Positions 12,201-21,380 of a DNA stretch of 64,000 bases are shown one piece after another. Source of the DNA: Durusdinium trenchii. Lineage: Eukaryota; Sar; Dinophyceae; Suessiales; Symbiodiniaceae. Below the pieces are notes generated by a model. The model was not told the DNA's origin. It searched no databases and saw nothing but the letters and a program-made list of their open reading frames with translations. The first letter of the stretch is position 1. Each line of letters opens with the position of its first letter. A program made the position numbers and the translations under genes. The DNA is taken from NCBI GenBank assembly GCA_963970005.1, contig CAXAMN010025683.1, positions 381,391-445,390 of the forward strand, read 5' to 3'.

Positions 12201-15200
12201 GGCGCCGGGTCAGAAGTCGCACTTTTGGTCGATTGTTTTTTTCCGCCGCCGGGCAAAAGTCGTACTTTTCGCACTTTTGGTCGTTTTTGTTTTTTTGTTT
12301 GTGTTATTTCTTTTTTGCGAACAAACAACGGTCGACGGTGAACAACAGTGCGACTTTTTACCCGGCGCCGAAAAACAAATAAAAAATCACGACCAAAAGT
12401 GCGCCAGAACGTGGACCCTTCCAAAACTGCACCAGAAAGCCCGGCTGAGTTGTTTCATTTTTGCTTGCATTTTTGATCAATTTTGTTTTTGTGTTTGTTG
12501 TTTTTATGCTTGCTTGTGTTTTCTGGCTGCATTTTGTGATTGTTTTTGTTTGCATTTGTTTTGTTTCTTTTCACACTGATAAACTTCTAGAATAAAGGGG
12601 TCTGGCAAACACACACATAAATATTGTCAAACCGGTGCTGTTCTTATTGAGTTGCTGAAAAAACCCAGCAGATGCAGAACCATTCCTTTTGATAAATACC
12701 ATGTTTTAGGTGGTGGGCACTCCAACGCAAGGATCAAAACAACGTTGTTTGTTAGACAAACCATCTCTGGTGGACAAACCATCCGAACCGACGTGTGCAC
12801 ATTCCAGTCGGGCTTGTGGCGCCGCGGAAGGCGATGCACAACAGGCCCAAGCAACGAACGGGACGAACGAAACCAGCTGTGCTATGCTCTACTCTCCGTG
12901 GGAGATGTTCTACCCATATTCACGCCCTTCCATGACATTACTGAACAAGTATGCTGGCAGCGCCGGGCAGTGATGAATAATACACTCAAGTTGGTGAAAA
13001 AAGCTCATCAAAACATCAACATCATGCGTATATCATGCACAAAACAGCTTTTACTGTCAGTCTCAAAACGACTCCGCTGCACACATCTGCCTAAACCGCT
13101 GCACTCATCGTATGTTTGGCGTTTCGGCCCTTGGCCGGCTCTGCTCATTCTGGGTATCCAGGCAAATGCCACCTCGATGTAGGGCCAGCCACTCCAACCC
13201 TCGAAGGTTGGATCGGTCTGAAAGCCGATCATGATGCCGTTCCTCGGCGAAGCCCGCGGGGAGGAAGCCGAGACTGGGGTGATGAGATAGGTACTGTGAG
13301 AGATTGTGAGAGATAAGTTGTTAGGTAAACTGAAAAAGACTTAGTATGTATACGGTACCCCATCCTATCAGTTTGGTCCGCCTCGGGCCTCCAATACTAA
13401 ACGCCTTTCAAAAAACACACTCAAATTTCACACTGACCCCCCCAATTAGTTTGGTCCACCGTTTTGGGTGCAATTATTGTTTGTCTCTTGGCCTGTTTGC
13501 CTCTTGGCTGATGCTGATCAGTCAGACTGATGACCTGATCGTGGCCCATCCCTTGATGGAGGAATGAATAAAGCCCTTGGAGCAATTGGGCGATTGCAAT
13601 GAACCTGAACACCTCATTGACATCAACATCCTGCATTGTGGAATCCTGCCTGTCTTCCAATGGCTCTTCTTCCATATCTTCAGCCTCATGCTTCTCACCG
13701 GATTCTCCTTCTCCACCACCTCTAGTGCATCTCACTGCTTCCTGGACCCATCTCTTCATAAGAGTCTCATTGCTCTTGATCTGGTCACAGATCGTTCCAC
13801 ATCACCCAGAATCCCAAAACCACTCACCGAAAATCCTTTATAAACAACTGTCTAAAACCACTGCCAACAACATCGTGTTCAAGCTCCCAAAGGGCCCCCC
13901 ATAATCCTTCTATTCATAACTCGCCCAATTAATTTGTCTTGCCCCGGCCTTGGAAAAATGAAATAGTTTATGAATTGCCTAAGTAATCAATTAATTACTC
14001 AATTCACACCCCAAATTCCTTCCCAAGCGCCTCAATTATTATTGGCATGAAGGGGATTTAGTCTTGGGGCTCCCTCCTCATAAAGTGCATGAAGAGATTG
14101 AGTCATTGGTGCCTCTCCTCATGAAGAGATTTAGTCTTGGTGACCGCTCCTGATTGATCCCCCCTATACAGTAAATCAAAGATCAAATTGCACTTTTCTG
14201 ACACCACCGCAACCAGCAAACCTTGAGAGGGCGGTTATTAGTCAACATTGTATATGTAGACAGTACTTTATTTAAATATTACACGCCAGCATACAGTCAC
14301 TGCATATGCGCTGTAGTATACATATGGTACTGCTGGGGATATTCCTTGGTTGTCACATGCTCCTAGCCTGTAAAGTACTTGAAATTGCTACTGCCCACCT
14401 CTGATCCCAAAGACGGAAACATCTCGGCTAGCTGTGCTTTTATCAAGAATGAACAACACTTGTGCAAAGACTGAGATCCTTGAGGTGAGTTATTTTGTGT
14501 CAGGATCCAACATGGATCGCACCACTTGGGATCCGAGTGGTTTAGCCACACCTACCGCGGTCATACCGAGCTCAAGCGATGGGTGGTGTTCTTTTTCGTC
14601 ATGGGTGCCTGGGTGGGGTCTCTACATCTCTCTATCTCTGTTGCATCCTGTATGGATAGGGTTACCAAAACAGCCGCATTCGGTACAAAGCGGCACCACA
14701 ATGAGCACGGCAACAATGGGCTCGATGTAGAATCTCAGTTGGAGCCACGGAGGACATCAGACTCCTTCTGCAAAGTGCAGGAAAATCACATCTCTTCAGC
14801 GACAAACTGCATGGTTTGCAGTGGACTGACTGGACAATGACACCCATCATCACCATCCGCCCCAACCTGAAAACATAATCCTGTTATATAGTTATATATA
14901 ATATCTATCCATCTATATATTCTTTTGACAGCATACAACCTTCTCTTTCACCACTCTATTGGTCAATCTTCCAGTCCCATGGATTGTGGGGTGTACCTCT
15001 TGCTGGCTTGTGTACCCCAAATCGTCCCGTCACCTAGGTGCGAAACAAGAATAACTATAACACAAAGACATAAACAGGACGTACCTGGACCATCGTCTTG
15101 GTGTCCTCTCTGGAGATCCTCAAGTAGTGGGCTGGACTAACAGCCAGGACACCCACACAGGATGGTTCTGGTATATTCCATACATGGGACATAGTAAAGT

Positions 15201-16170
15201 AACAACGGCAAAGCAAAAGAACATTGACTCTACCGGTTACCATAGAGCCCCCCCATGCCACATAGATCTGGGACATTATATGGCTGTGGGTCAAAACCCC
15301 GAACCCTGGTTGACCTGTGCAAAATGGACAGATTACTCTATGAGTCATATGAGGGATTTCAACCTCCCATGGTTTGCACGGTGAGGTTATGATCCACAGC
15401 CATACGTCATCCACATGCACGCACGGCGCACCCAACGCATTTGAAACTGTCAACCTTCTTGGTTGAGGTGTCACACCTCAAGACCCGAGGCATCACACCT
15501 ATTTTTTTAAAAACTGATTTTTTTGAGGTGGCACCCGTTATTTTATGGTGTTCTTATCGTTTTAAAACCACCAACAAACAAAACAAGTCTTAGTTGTTAT
15601 GTGTTTTCAGAAAGATGGTCATATCCAAGCGACAAAGGATCCAAAGCCTCCGGTGGCGCCGCCAAGTCGTTGATGCGCACCTCGGGTGGAAGAGGCTTGC
15701 GGCTGGATGAGCCACTAAAAGTGCCACAGAAACTGCAGGAAATCCAAGGTCTTGATCATCTCAACATTGTATGTATGTAATTGTTGTATGTATATATACA
15801 TGTACATAGTACATATTAGACGATATGTATATTGAACGATATATGTATATATACACGATAATAGGTCTAAATTATATAACATCATATATATATATATAGT
15901 TGTATGTATATGACACCTACTTGTACTAGGTAATCCGATAATCAGTTTTGATTTCAACAATAAGTGTTCAGCAAGATCACTTGGAAACAAACATGATTCA
16001 CGATGCATTTACAAGCTCAAACTTTTGCAACATCACAGTTGTCATATAATATGTCATAAATTGCCATAAAAACACATCACAGCACAAGGAATATGTCTTT
16101 AACAAGGTGCAAAGGTCAACTCCGCCACCAAGCGATTGGTGTCGCCGGCCACCAGGATCTCACGCATCGC
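230..16170 (-). CDS. VGC-B: single-domain voltage-gated cation channel with EF-hand (left copy, 3' end outside window)
   Basis: Multi-exon gene on the minus strand; 23 core exons were placed by splice signals, reading phase and comparison with its paralog VGC-A. The protein should sit in a membrane and conduct cations in response to voltage. In order it shows: pre-S1 segment (exons B1-B2), S1 (B3-B4), S2 (B4-B5), S3 (B6), S4 with R/K at every third residue (B7-B8), S4-S5 linker (B9), S5 (B10-B11), pore loop FRCFSGEC (B12), S6 (B13-B16), post-S6 helix (B17-B18), linker (B19-B21), EF-hand DADGTGTLNVTE (B22) and the start of a C-terminal helix (B23). The terminal exon and stop, seen in VGC-A, fall outside the window. 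At least one small exon between B2 and B3 is missing, because B2 ends in phase 1 and B3 needs phase 2. The placed donors are 4 GT, 10 GC and 9 GA. The ion selected cannot be read from the sequence. Candidate upstream exons lie at 27,382-32,604. Confidence 0.88.
540..557. repeat. (CA)n microsatellite
   Basis: About nine CA units in the intron between exons B23 and B22 of VGC-B. Confidence 0.9.
702..786 (-). CDS. VGC-B exon B22: EF-hand and following helix
   Basis: Encodes VIDADGTGTLNVTELVQ followed by GLLKIRRELTK. The 12-residue loop DADGTGTLNVTE has acidic residues at positions 1 and 3, Gly at 6, a hydrophobic residue at 8 and Glu at 12, so it should bind calcium. In VGC-A the same stretch is split in two by an intron after LVQ. 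Acceptor CAG|G, donor GC. Confidence 0.93.
1238..1303 (-). CDS. VGC-B exon B21: linker before the EF-hand
   Basis: 22 codons including QQLMNDLDLPADRANLFE, the helix that leads into the EF-hand loop. VGC-A exon A24 has the same length and reads LMDELDLPPDRANLFE. Donor GAG|GT, acceptor AG|G. Confidence 0.93.
2101..2136 (-). CDS. VGC-B exon B20: post-S6 helix
   Basis: Twelve codons, AITKELFLLVIQ, almost identical to AISKELFLLVIQ in VGC-A exon A23. Acceptor GAG|G, donor CAG|GA (a non-canonical GA intron start in both copies). Confidence 0.93.
2668..2745 (-). CDS. VGC-B exon B19: acidic linker
   Basis: 26 codons, with NLDLRLNSGTFLDDDISDTI at the end. It aligns with the 25-codon exon A22 (TLDLNEPSSAYTDEDIHEI). 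Phase 0 at both ends. Acceptor GAG|G, donor ATC|GT. Chosen over a shorter version because this start joins exon B18 in frame. Confidence 0.8.
3184..3209 (-). CDS. VGC-B exon B18: 26-base micro-exon (ELLKKFAE)
   Basis: Eight codons plus two bases. The first two bases complete an Arg codon with B17. VGC-A exon A21 has the same length and reads ELLKKFAQ. Acceptor AG|G, donor GAG|GA. Confidence 0.9.
3851..3914 (-). CDS. VGC-B exon B17: post-S6 helix
   Basis: Encodes ETEVSTAEQYSRESIRIART plus one Thr. In VGC-A the same segment is split into exons A19 and the 18-base A20. Acceptor CAG|G, donor GC. Confidence 0.92.
4061..4093 (-). CDS. VGC-B exon B16: end of S6
   Basis: Eleven codons, VYVDITMRAAK, identical in protein to VGC-A exon A18. 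Acceptor AAG|G, donor AAG|GA. With B15 it forms the cytoplasmic end of S6. Confidence 0.93.
4366..4388 (-). CDS. VGC-B exon B15: 23-base micro-exon in S6 (IFNVILA)
   Basis: Two bases complete a Gly codon, then IFNVILA, the S6 motif. Exon A17 in VGC-A has the same length and the same residues. Acceptor CAG|G, donor GCG|GA. Confidence 0.93.
4571..4591. repeat. (AT)n run
   Basis: AT-rich simple repeat in an intron of VGC-B. Similar short (AT)n runs occur throughout the introns. Confidence 0.8.
4721..4779. repeat. CT-rich microsatellite followed by (AT)n
   Basis: Imperfect CT repeats grading into TATATA, in the intron between B15 and B14. Confidence 0.85.
4859..4886 (-). CDS. VGC-B exon B14: 28-base micro-exon in S6 (VLSYMLVSL)
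   Basis: Encodes VLSYMLVSL plus one base of a Gly codon. It matches the end of exon A16 (IISYMLVTLG) in VGC-A, where no intron separates it from the preceding part of S6. Acceptor CAG|G, donor TTAG|GA. Confidence 0.9.
5196..5260. repeat. Degenerate copy of the TAGTAGCGATGCC repeat
   Basis: Contains two to three imperfect TAGTAGCGATGCC cores, including GCTAGTAGCGATGCCC. Related single cores also occur at 17,985-18,012 and 33,528-33,560. Confidence 0.6.
5769..5827 (-). CDS. VGC-B exon B13: start of S6
   Basis: Encodes LPIAAVLSTKLGWSFAIFY after a Gly codon shared with B12. The G-x-P spacing after the pore and the aromatic stretch mark the run from filter to S6. Acceptor CAG|G, donor TAT|GC. 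Confidence 0.9.
6584..6636 (-). CDS. VGC-B exon B12: pore loop
   Basis: Encodes SMFTAFRCFSGECFADS. This is the pore helix and selectivity-filter segment by position between S5 and S6. It lacks the T-x-G-Y-G potassium signature and the TLESW-type bacterial sodium filter, and has a Glu between two Cys instead. Acceptor CAG|G, donor GC. Confidence 0.93.
7425..7522 (-). CDS. VGC-B exon B11: end of S5 and pore turret
   Basis: Encodes VLYVISGFATMTLGRDER followed by TAELDLQGHFNNIP. In VGC-A the intron lies six residues later, after VLYVIS. The donor CCAG|GTC and the acceptor of B12, CCAG|GTC, form a direct repeat across the intron. Confidence 0.93.
8065..8095 (-). CDS. VGC-B exon B10: 31-base micro-exon in S5 (LLLSFALLFA)
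   Basis: Ten codons plus one base completing a Thr codon from B9. It aligns with LALAFALLFA in exon A12. Acceptor CAG|G, donor GCC|GC. Confidence 0.88.
8572..8615 (-). CDS. VGC-B exon B9: S4-S5 linker
   Basis: Encodes ELRLMVKGLVAGMR and most of a Thr codon. Exon A11 reads ELRLMVKGLVAGL. The conserved linker couples the voltage sensor to the pore. Acceptor TAG|G, donor GC. Confidence 0.94.
8806..8833 (-). CDS. VGC-B exon B8: 28-base micro-exon ending S4 (KVFRLNYMK)
   Basis: Nine codons completing S4 with the fifth and sixth charges (K, R). Exon A10 has the same length and reads KIFRLKCMK. Acceptor CAG|G, donor AAG|GA. Confidence 0.92.
9646..9725 (-). CDS. VGC-B exon B7: S4 voltage sensor
   Basis: Ends in EDMFGASLLRFCRLIRLVRV, with Arg at every third position. 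The 80-base length equals exon A9. The chosen start AG|C gives that equality; an alternative AG|G start at 9,704 would remove seven codons but keep the frame. Donor GT|GA. Confidence 0.9.
10783..10840 (-). CDS. VGC-B exon B6: S3
   Basis: Encodes NLFDMFLVLTVLGQGMECG, joining B5 through a shared Trp codon. The N-x-F-D start is typical of S3 in this superfamily. Acceptor CAG|G. The donor (GC) was chosen because it gives phase 0 before B7; an earlier GA donor after GQGM is possible. Confidence 0.82.
11294..11309. repeat. Poly-A run
   Basis: About 16 A bases on the plus strand in the intron between B6 and B5, with no flanking duplication that I can see. Confidence 0.8.
11528..11610 (-). CDS. VGC-B exon B5: S2
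   Basis: Encodes AVLLVLECVVRFSLSG followed by CQQFFCGPDVH. The Glu and Arg in LECVVRF sit where S2 charges pair with S4. Acceptor TAG|G, donor TG|GA inside the Trp codon shared with B6. Confidence 0.9.
11948..12583. repeat. Large imperfect inverted repeat (foldback element)
   Basis: The left flank (11,948-12,112) is A-rich with repeated AAGCAAAACAAAGAGCAACC-like words. The right flank (12,440-12,583) is their T-rich reverse complement. Inside, tandem GGCGCCGGGTCA and GTCGCACTTTTGGTCG words (12,160-12,290) face inverted copies at about 12,345-12,420. The whole can fold back on itself over some 600 bases. It lies in the intron between B5 and B4 and has no recognisable coding part. Confidence 0.75.
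13164..13242 (-). CDS. VGC-B exon B4: end of S1, S1-S2 loop, start of S2
   Basis: Encodes NGIMIGFQTDPTFEGW then SGWPYIEVAF. This is the N-x-x-M-G-x-Q-T-D end of S1 followed by the W-x-Y-I-E start of S2. In VGC-A it is split by an intron into A4 and A5. Acceptor GAG|G, donor TTT|GC. Confidence 0.93.
14035..14145. repeat. Short tandem duplication
   Basis: Two imperfect copies of a segment of about 50 bases around GAAGAGATTTAGTCTTGG and CCTCCTCAT, in the intron between B4 and B3. Confidence 0.5.
14695..14733 (-). CDS. VGC-B exon B3: S1
   Basis: Encodes FYIEPIVAVLIV plus part of a Val codon completed by B4. It matches YIEPFVAILIL in exon A3. Acceptor GAG|A, donor GT|GC. The codon phase shows that a small exon between B2 and B3 is unplaced. 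Confidence 0.85.
15626..15680 (-). CDS. VGC-B exon B2: pre-S1 segment
   Basis: Encodes VRINDLAAPPEALDPLSL plus one base. It matches VRINDLAAPPEPINPLMLL in exon A2. Acceptor GAG|G, donor GA. Confidence 0.88.
16111..16170 (-). CDS. VGC-B exon B1: pre-S1 segment
   Basis: Twenty codons, AMREILVAGDTNRLVAELTF, the same length as exon A1 (AMKEILLAGDTNRLVAELTF). The frame stays open upstream, but similarity to VGC-A stops exactly at the AG|G, so the exon is taken to begin there. Donor TTT|GC. Confidence 0.9.
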
Positions 16171-17329
16171 CTGGCCACGGCTGAAGCGTGCCCGCGTGGA
16201 GTGCGGTGCGCTTCTCGTGCACGTCACCGGGCGCCTGAAACTGTTTAAGCAGCCTTGGCCCGAAGATCCTCTTGGGCAGCTCGCCGTCCTGGCGAGAATC
16301 GATCCGAAAAGGAAGCGAGTCGCGAGACAGCGAAGGACCCCAGGCATGGAGCCCAAGGAAAAAGCGCTCGTGTAGATGGATGCTTTTGAACATTCTGGAA
16401 TTGAATGGAGGGTTGTTTCATTAAGGCATGCACAATGAGATACAACGTTACCAGCATCACCAGGCACCGCATCACGCGCCAACTGTCCAAGACTTTGAAG
16501 ACTCAATGCAGTGTCCCAGAAAGCGCGCTTCATTGGATTCATATATGCCAAGGTTCCCTTCGACCAGTGCTCGGATTTTTGAGACATACCCCTGTGGGAT
16601 CCTTGGGGTGTGTATTTGATAGGGGGTCTACCCCAATGGCCCTGGAAAAGGTCGCGCTCTTTCCTTTCCCTGGGGGAACGCACCGACTGTGTCGTCTCTC
16701 ACCGGGGGGGCGGACGGATGCCGCTGACCGACGAAGCAGAGTAGGATCGGAGGCACCATCTTCAGGGGGGCACCCACCGACTACGGCAAAAAGGATGTAT
16801 TAATGAGCTCACATGGCCTGAGTGTGAGTAGCCATTTGTTCATTCTTGGACCTCTTCTTTGGGATTCTTCTTGAACACATCACCAGAATGCGACAGAACA
16901 CATCACCGCCATAACTCTCTTCCTTGGTGGTGAAGAGGTCCATGAGTGCTTTTGCCTCACTCTGCCGCAGTTTTGGATACTGGTGGTTGAAGAACAATTG
17001 AAACACACCAAACACACCGGGGCCCAAAGGGTAAAACGTGGCATATAACTTTAACAGTATGAACTAATATATATATATATATATAGATAATTATATTCTT
17101 ACTTCTTTTAAACATATACATCAGGGCTGGGCTGCAGGCTACGTGTAGTATCTGCAATTAAAGGGGCACATGTCCAGTGAAGCTTGGCCCTGTACTTCAT
17201 TCCGTAGGGTAGGGAGTTCCAAAGCCCAATATTAGGCTTTACCAATTCGGAAACTCTGCATTGAGGTGGCCGATGGCCAAAAAAGTCCCCTGATCTACGG
17301 TCAAGAGTTGATGAATGTTACTAGTAAGA

Positions 17330-17400
17330 ATGCTCCAGGTAGTGATGCCAGGAGCCCCTAGTAGCGTCCTTGCTCCTAGTAAGGCCAGGAGCCTCTCGTA
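17330..17400. repeat. Hairpin-repeat array (dispersed family)
   Basis: About two units with CCAGGAGCCCCTAGTAGC and TCCTTGCTCCTAGT words, the same family as at the start of the window. Confidence 0.8.
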
Positions 17401-18941
17401 GCTTCTGCATTGAGGTGGCCGATGGCAAAAAGCACACTTCTCAGTCGTCCCCGACCCAGTGTACAGCTTTCATCACATCACCTGTGTGTGGGTGCATGGA
17501 CCAAAGTGTGGCCAAGGGTTGAGTGCCTTTATCTGTGCATGGCAAACTCTTCCACTATGTCAGCAAAGAATAGTAGAAGTTGATAATAGAACTGTACGAC
17601 AGCTAGCAGCTAGCAAGCTAAGCTGCAAGAAACAAAACAGGAAGTGTAACCCCTCTCAAAATTCCTCTCATGTTGGATGATACTTTCGTCAAAATTCCAC
17701 TTCGGGGGGCACCCTGCGGCACCCCAAACCCAGAAGAACCGTACCCAAAAACCGTTACATTATATGAATACATGGATGGTCTGGGGTAGAACGACCAAAA
17801 AGCACACCCCACTGGCCAAAACATGTCCCACTCCCCCCGAAAGACATCCGTCTCCCACTCCTCTTCACGCACCGTTTGACAGAACCAGGATTTGTTCGAC
17901 GGAAGCAGCGAACTTTGGGTTTCGCTCTTCGGCTCGGTGGATGGTGGGGAAGATCGAAGAGAGTGATTTCCCAGTCGCGATGCCCTAGTTACTAGTAGCG
18001 ATGCCCTCTCCAAAGAATACAGAGAGGAATTGGTTCCCGAAAACGAAGCCAGAATCTGAAGCTCTCTCTGGTGGTCGTGTCCAGATATATAAATCGGGGT
18101 GATGGTGGTGGCGAAAGAAAAATAACACCTTGCAGAAACCCTGAATGCCATGTCACAACTAGACATGCTTAGACTATGGGACTGCGACCTACATACATGC
18201 CTCTGAATTGACTCTCTAGAATCTTGAAGCCATCAACAAAACAAAAAACATACCACAGGACCATCCAATGAGTGCCCAATGAACTACCCTTCGCGATCTC
18301 CATTGACACCCAAACAGGGATGGTCCTGGCATTCACTTGATACCGGACATGGAGTCACCTTATACCGTCTTTCCGAGTGGCCGGTACCACCGTGTGCGAA
18401 GGGGTGTCCTGGTGCGAAGGGCGAGGCAGTTCCAGGGATTCACTCGCAACACAAGTGATTTTGCGCAAGAACAATCATGTTCATGCATTGTCTTGAGGTC
18501 GTTGGAACCTCTAGCTTGCCGTAGCGGTCGCGGACTGGACTACTCTTCGAGGTAAGATTTAACATGTCTCCCAAGACCGAAGACCCCACTTATATATAGT
18601 TATTTGGAATTGTTTCGATCTTCTATGGGCTTCTCAGTCTTGGTCTCCTTTTGAGTCTCCTATCTAGATCAAGAAGTCGATAGTATTTCAAAATTCAAAT
18701 ATGTGTTTGCTTTGGTCAGTTTCATCCAGTGTCTTTTCACGTCTCATATCAACGACTTCGGCGCCCCTGGGTGGACCCGCCCACCCGAACGCGCGTGGAA
18801 AGCCTCCTGTTCAAAGCTCGTACCACTGCGGGAGCTCCGCTCGGGGGAGTCGATGCCCACACGGTTCTGGGTCGGTGAAGGCGGTGCTGGATCGGTTCGA
18901 GCGTCTCAGTTCGCGGACGCAAAAAGTCCCTCAAGGCCCCA

Positions 18942-19030
18942 AGTAGCGTCCTTGCTCCTAGTAGTAAGGCCAGGAGCCCCTAGTAGCGTCCTTGTTCCTA
19001 GTAGCGATGCCAGGAGCCCCTTGTAGCGTC
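18942..19030. repeat. Hairpin-repeat array (dispersed family)
   Basis: Two to three units, nearly identical to those at 1-135. Each has GCTCCT facing AGGAGC around GTAGCGATGCC-like loops. Confidence 0.85.
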
Positions 19031-21380
19031 CAAAGACCAGGGTATCTATACATGTATCTACATGTGATGCCAGCCCCAATTTTAGTGGTGTTTTTTCTGG
19101 TCCATCTAAAGGACAGCTTGGGGGAAACGTGCCATCTACCCTGAAACCACTCTAGGAACTGGGACATTATTATCAGGACCCGGTGTTGTTGAGTTTATTG
19201 ACCATCAAGCAGTGGTGAGCCATAACAACCTCATTCTTCATGGTCAACTGCAGGTGGCGCGTTTCAAACGTGGCAAAACAATATTGACACACCATCCAGT
19301 AGTCAACACAGCTGGTGACTCAGCTCAACTTAGATATCTATGGACACCAAACCCTGAACAAATGATGACACATATAATGCAATTTGCTTCGCAGTGGTCC
19401 TCGAAGCAAAATGAAGGCTTTAGTAACCCTTGGATAAGGACTACTGTACATGAAGTTTGGCTTAGTCTGGTCACTGGTGTTTTAGATGCTTTCTCAAGAC
19501 ATGTTGTCAGTCTGGGCCACTTGGGAATGACTTCTGCATCCTCAGTGTGACAACAGGTCATGCACTGGCGTCATTCTAGCCCTTGCTCTTCAACCATACC
19601 AACCAGTTGCCAAGCAATGAAATAGGATATCTACACTTTGTGACCTTCGTGGCTTCGATTTCTGCACAAGTGGGAAGGTGCAATCGGAAACACCTGCTGC
19701 TTTGCGAGGATACCTATACTCCTGTTGGTGCAACATAAATAATACATCAAACACAACATACTTCAACCACGCACATATTCCACTCCAAACATCCTCATAG
19801 GTCGTATCAGTTCTATATGTTTTTTTTGGTTTGTTTTGTGAGTTGGAATTGGATGAAGAGGATTTCTGGTTGATCGATGAAGAGCTTCAGTTAAAGTTCA
19901 GCGACCCATCAAGAGTCTAGGCATGTCATTCCGGGTATTCCAGTTCAGTATAGCTGCATGGTATAGCCATATAGCCTCTCCTCATGCATCTATTGCAGAA
20001 TGACCTAAAGGCAACTAGCACGACAAGTTGTTTTTAACTGGGCATCATAGGTATAGCAATCTATATCACTATACTATTGTGCAAGTAGGTAATGCTTTGG
20101 TAAATTCGGGATTGTATGGGCAAAGTTTGCTCAAAAGTACCGCAACCCACCGCAGCAATTTTGTCCACCGTATCTCACCTCTGCAATTAACCTCCAGGGT
20201 CGCAATGGAAACTGATGCAACGCACGAAGCTTAAACCATATATGTTCAACGCCCGATAAGTTGATTGCAAGTTGTTCGGCCTTAGTTGGTCATGACATCT
20301 CAACCCTCTACCTGCTCCATCTAGGCTGTTCTCCGAATGGGAGACATCTGGTGTACCCCTTCCAAAGCAATGCTGGTATCGCATAGGATATTCTATGTTG
20401 CGCATATGTGTATATAATTATATAATATACATATATGATCATATATGTATTTGTCAACATGATTAAACATGTTGCATCTAAGGTTCTCTCCATGTTCCTC
20501 TAAGATCTCTAAGACACAAAAGTGAAAGCAAGAACTGAAAGGCTTCAACTTGTCGGAAATGCACCATCTTTGCGAGCCCAGCAATGTGTAGATGGAAGAC
20601 CCATCCACAGAGTGTCAAGGGAGTTCAGGAGATTGTTCTAAGACTTCTTTGACGGCCAGGCGTATCCAGCTGTTTCCTCAAAAGCTCTGCATTCGGACTT
20701 GCGATCCCAGTCGCCAGGATCGGCCAGCGCCAAATGGCTTTGGCAAAGTCCCCCTGGCCCTGGCGGCCAAGCGACCAGCGGGCGACCGGAACTCACAAAC
20801 GCGAGTTGTCACTCGGAGAAAGACCGGAGACCCGAGTTATTAACCCTTTTTGCGAGTTGTTAACCCTTTTTTGTTGATTTCACATGATGGAAACGGCAAG
20901 ATTCATTAGAAAGGTGGGGCGTGAACTCAGTGAACTCCGTGGCCATGTGTTCTTTTCGTAGAAACGTGGGTCGAAAGCCAGCCCATCAAGTTGGCTGAAT
21001 ATGGAGCACCGGGCAACTGGTTGGATTGAGTGATTTTGTGAGAGACTAAACCGCAAACCAACAGTCCGAAGTTTGACTTCAGCTGCCAAGACCAAAAGAG
21101 TTGCTGAGAACTCGAAAGGCGACCCTGGAAGCATGACCATCATGACCTGGCAAGTGTTCCCTCCTCTTTTGCCCAGCCAGCTCTGGATGCTTTTGTTCTC
21201 CGAAACCGGCGGGTTCCGTCCGACATCGGTGGTCCTGTGCATCGAAAATGCTGTTGTTGGATCTGGAGCGAGCGATGGTGAGCTTGGGATCATCCTGGAC
21301 GGTCGCAAGGAGAGGACATGGTGCTGCGGAGCTTTCGGATTTTTTTTTTCCTTCGGAGAGTAGGGGATGGGGTGTGGTGA

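Larger units (their letters stand above)
277..16110 (-). other. Introns of VGC-B
   Basis: The 22 introns between placed exons run from about 146 bases (B17-B16) to about 1,550 (B5-B4). Most hold only AT-rich unique sequence and simple repeats. Named contents: CA repeat (540-557), TAGTAGCGATGCC remnants (5,196-5,260), CT repeat (4,721-4,779), one copy of a dispersed motif at 7,168-7,195 and another at 11,850-11,880, the foldback at 11,948-12,583, and a tandem duplication at 14,035-14,145. I see nothing recognisable in 787-1,237, 1,304-2,100, 2,137-2,667, 2,746-3,183, 3,210-3,850, 5,828-6,583, 7,523-8,064, 8,096-8,571, 8,834-9,645, 9,726-10,782 and 14,734-15,625. Confidence 0.7.
16171..21380. 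other. Stretch without firm coding exons
   Basis: Probably an intron or introns of VGC-B. It contains hairpin repeats (17,330-17,400; 18,942-19,030) and AT runs. A GC-rich island at 18,765-18,945 has an open minus-strand frame (DFLRPRTETLEP...) bounded by an AG|G and a possible GA donor at 18,808, so it could be an exon, but nothing in it is recognisable. A 183-codon minus-strand open frame at 17,618-18,166 has no recognisable motif. I see nothing else. Confidence 0.4.

Noticed and set aside
16099..16683. 194-codon minus-strand open frame containing exon B1
   Set aside because: Only the 20 codons of B1 match VGC-A; similarity stops at an AG|G acceptor, so the upstream part is taken as intron read-through.
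17618..18166. 182-codon minus-strand open frame
   Set aside because: No recognisable motif, no splice-consistent match to the paralog, and it overlaps a copy of the dispersed repeat core.
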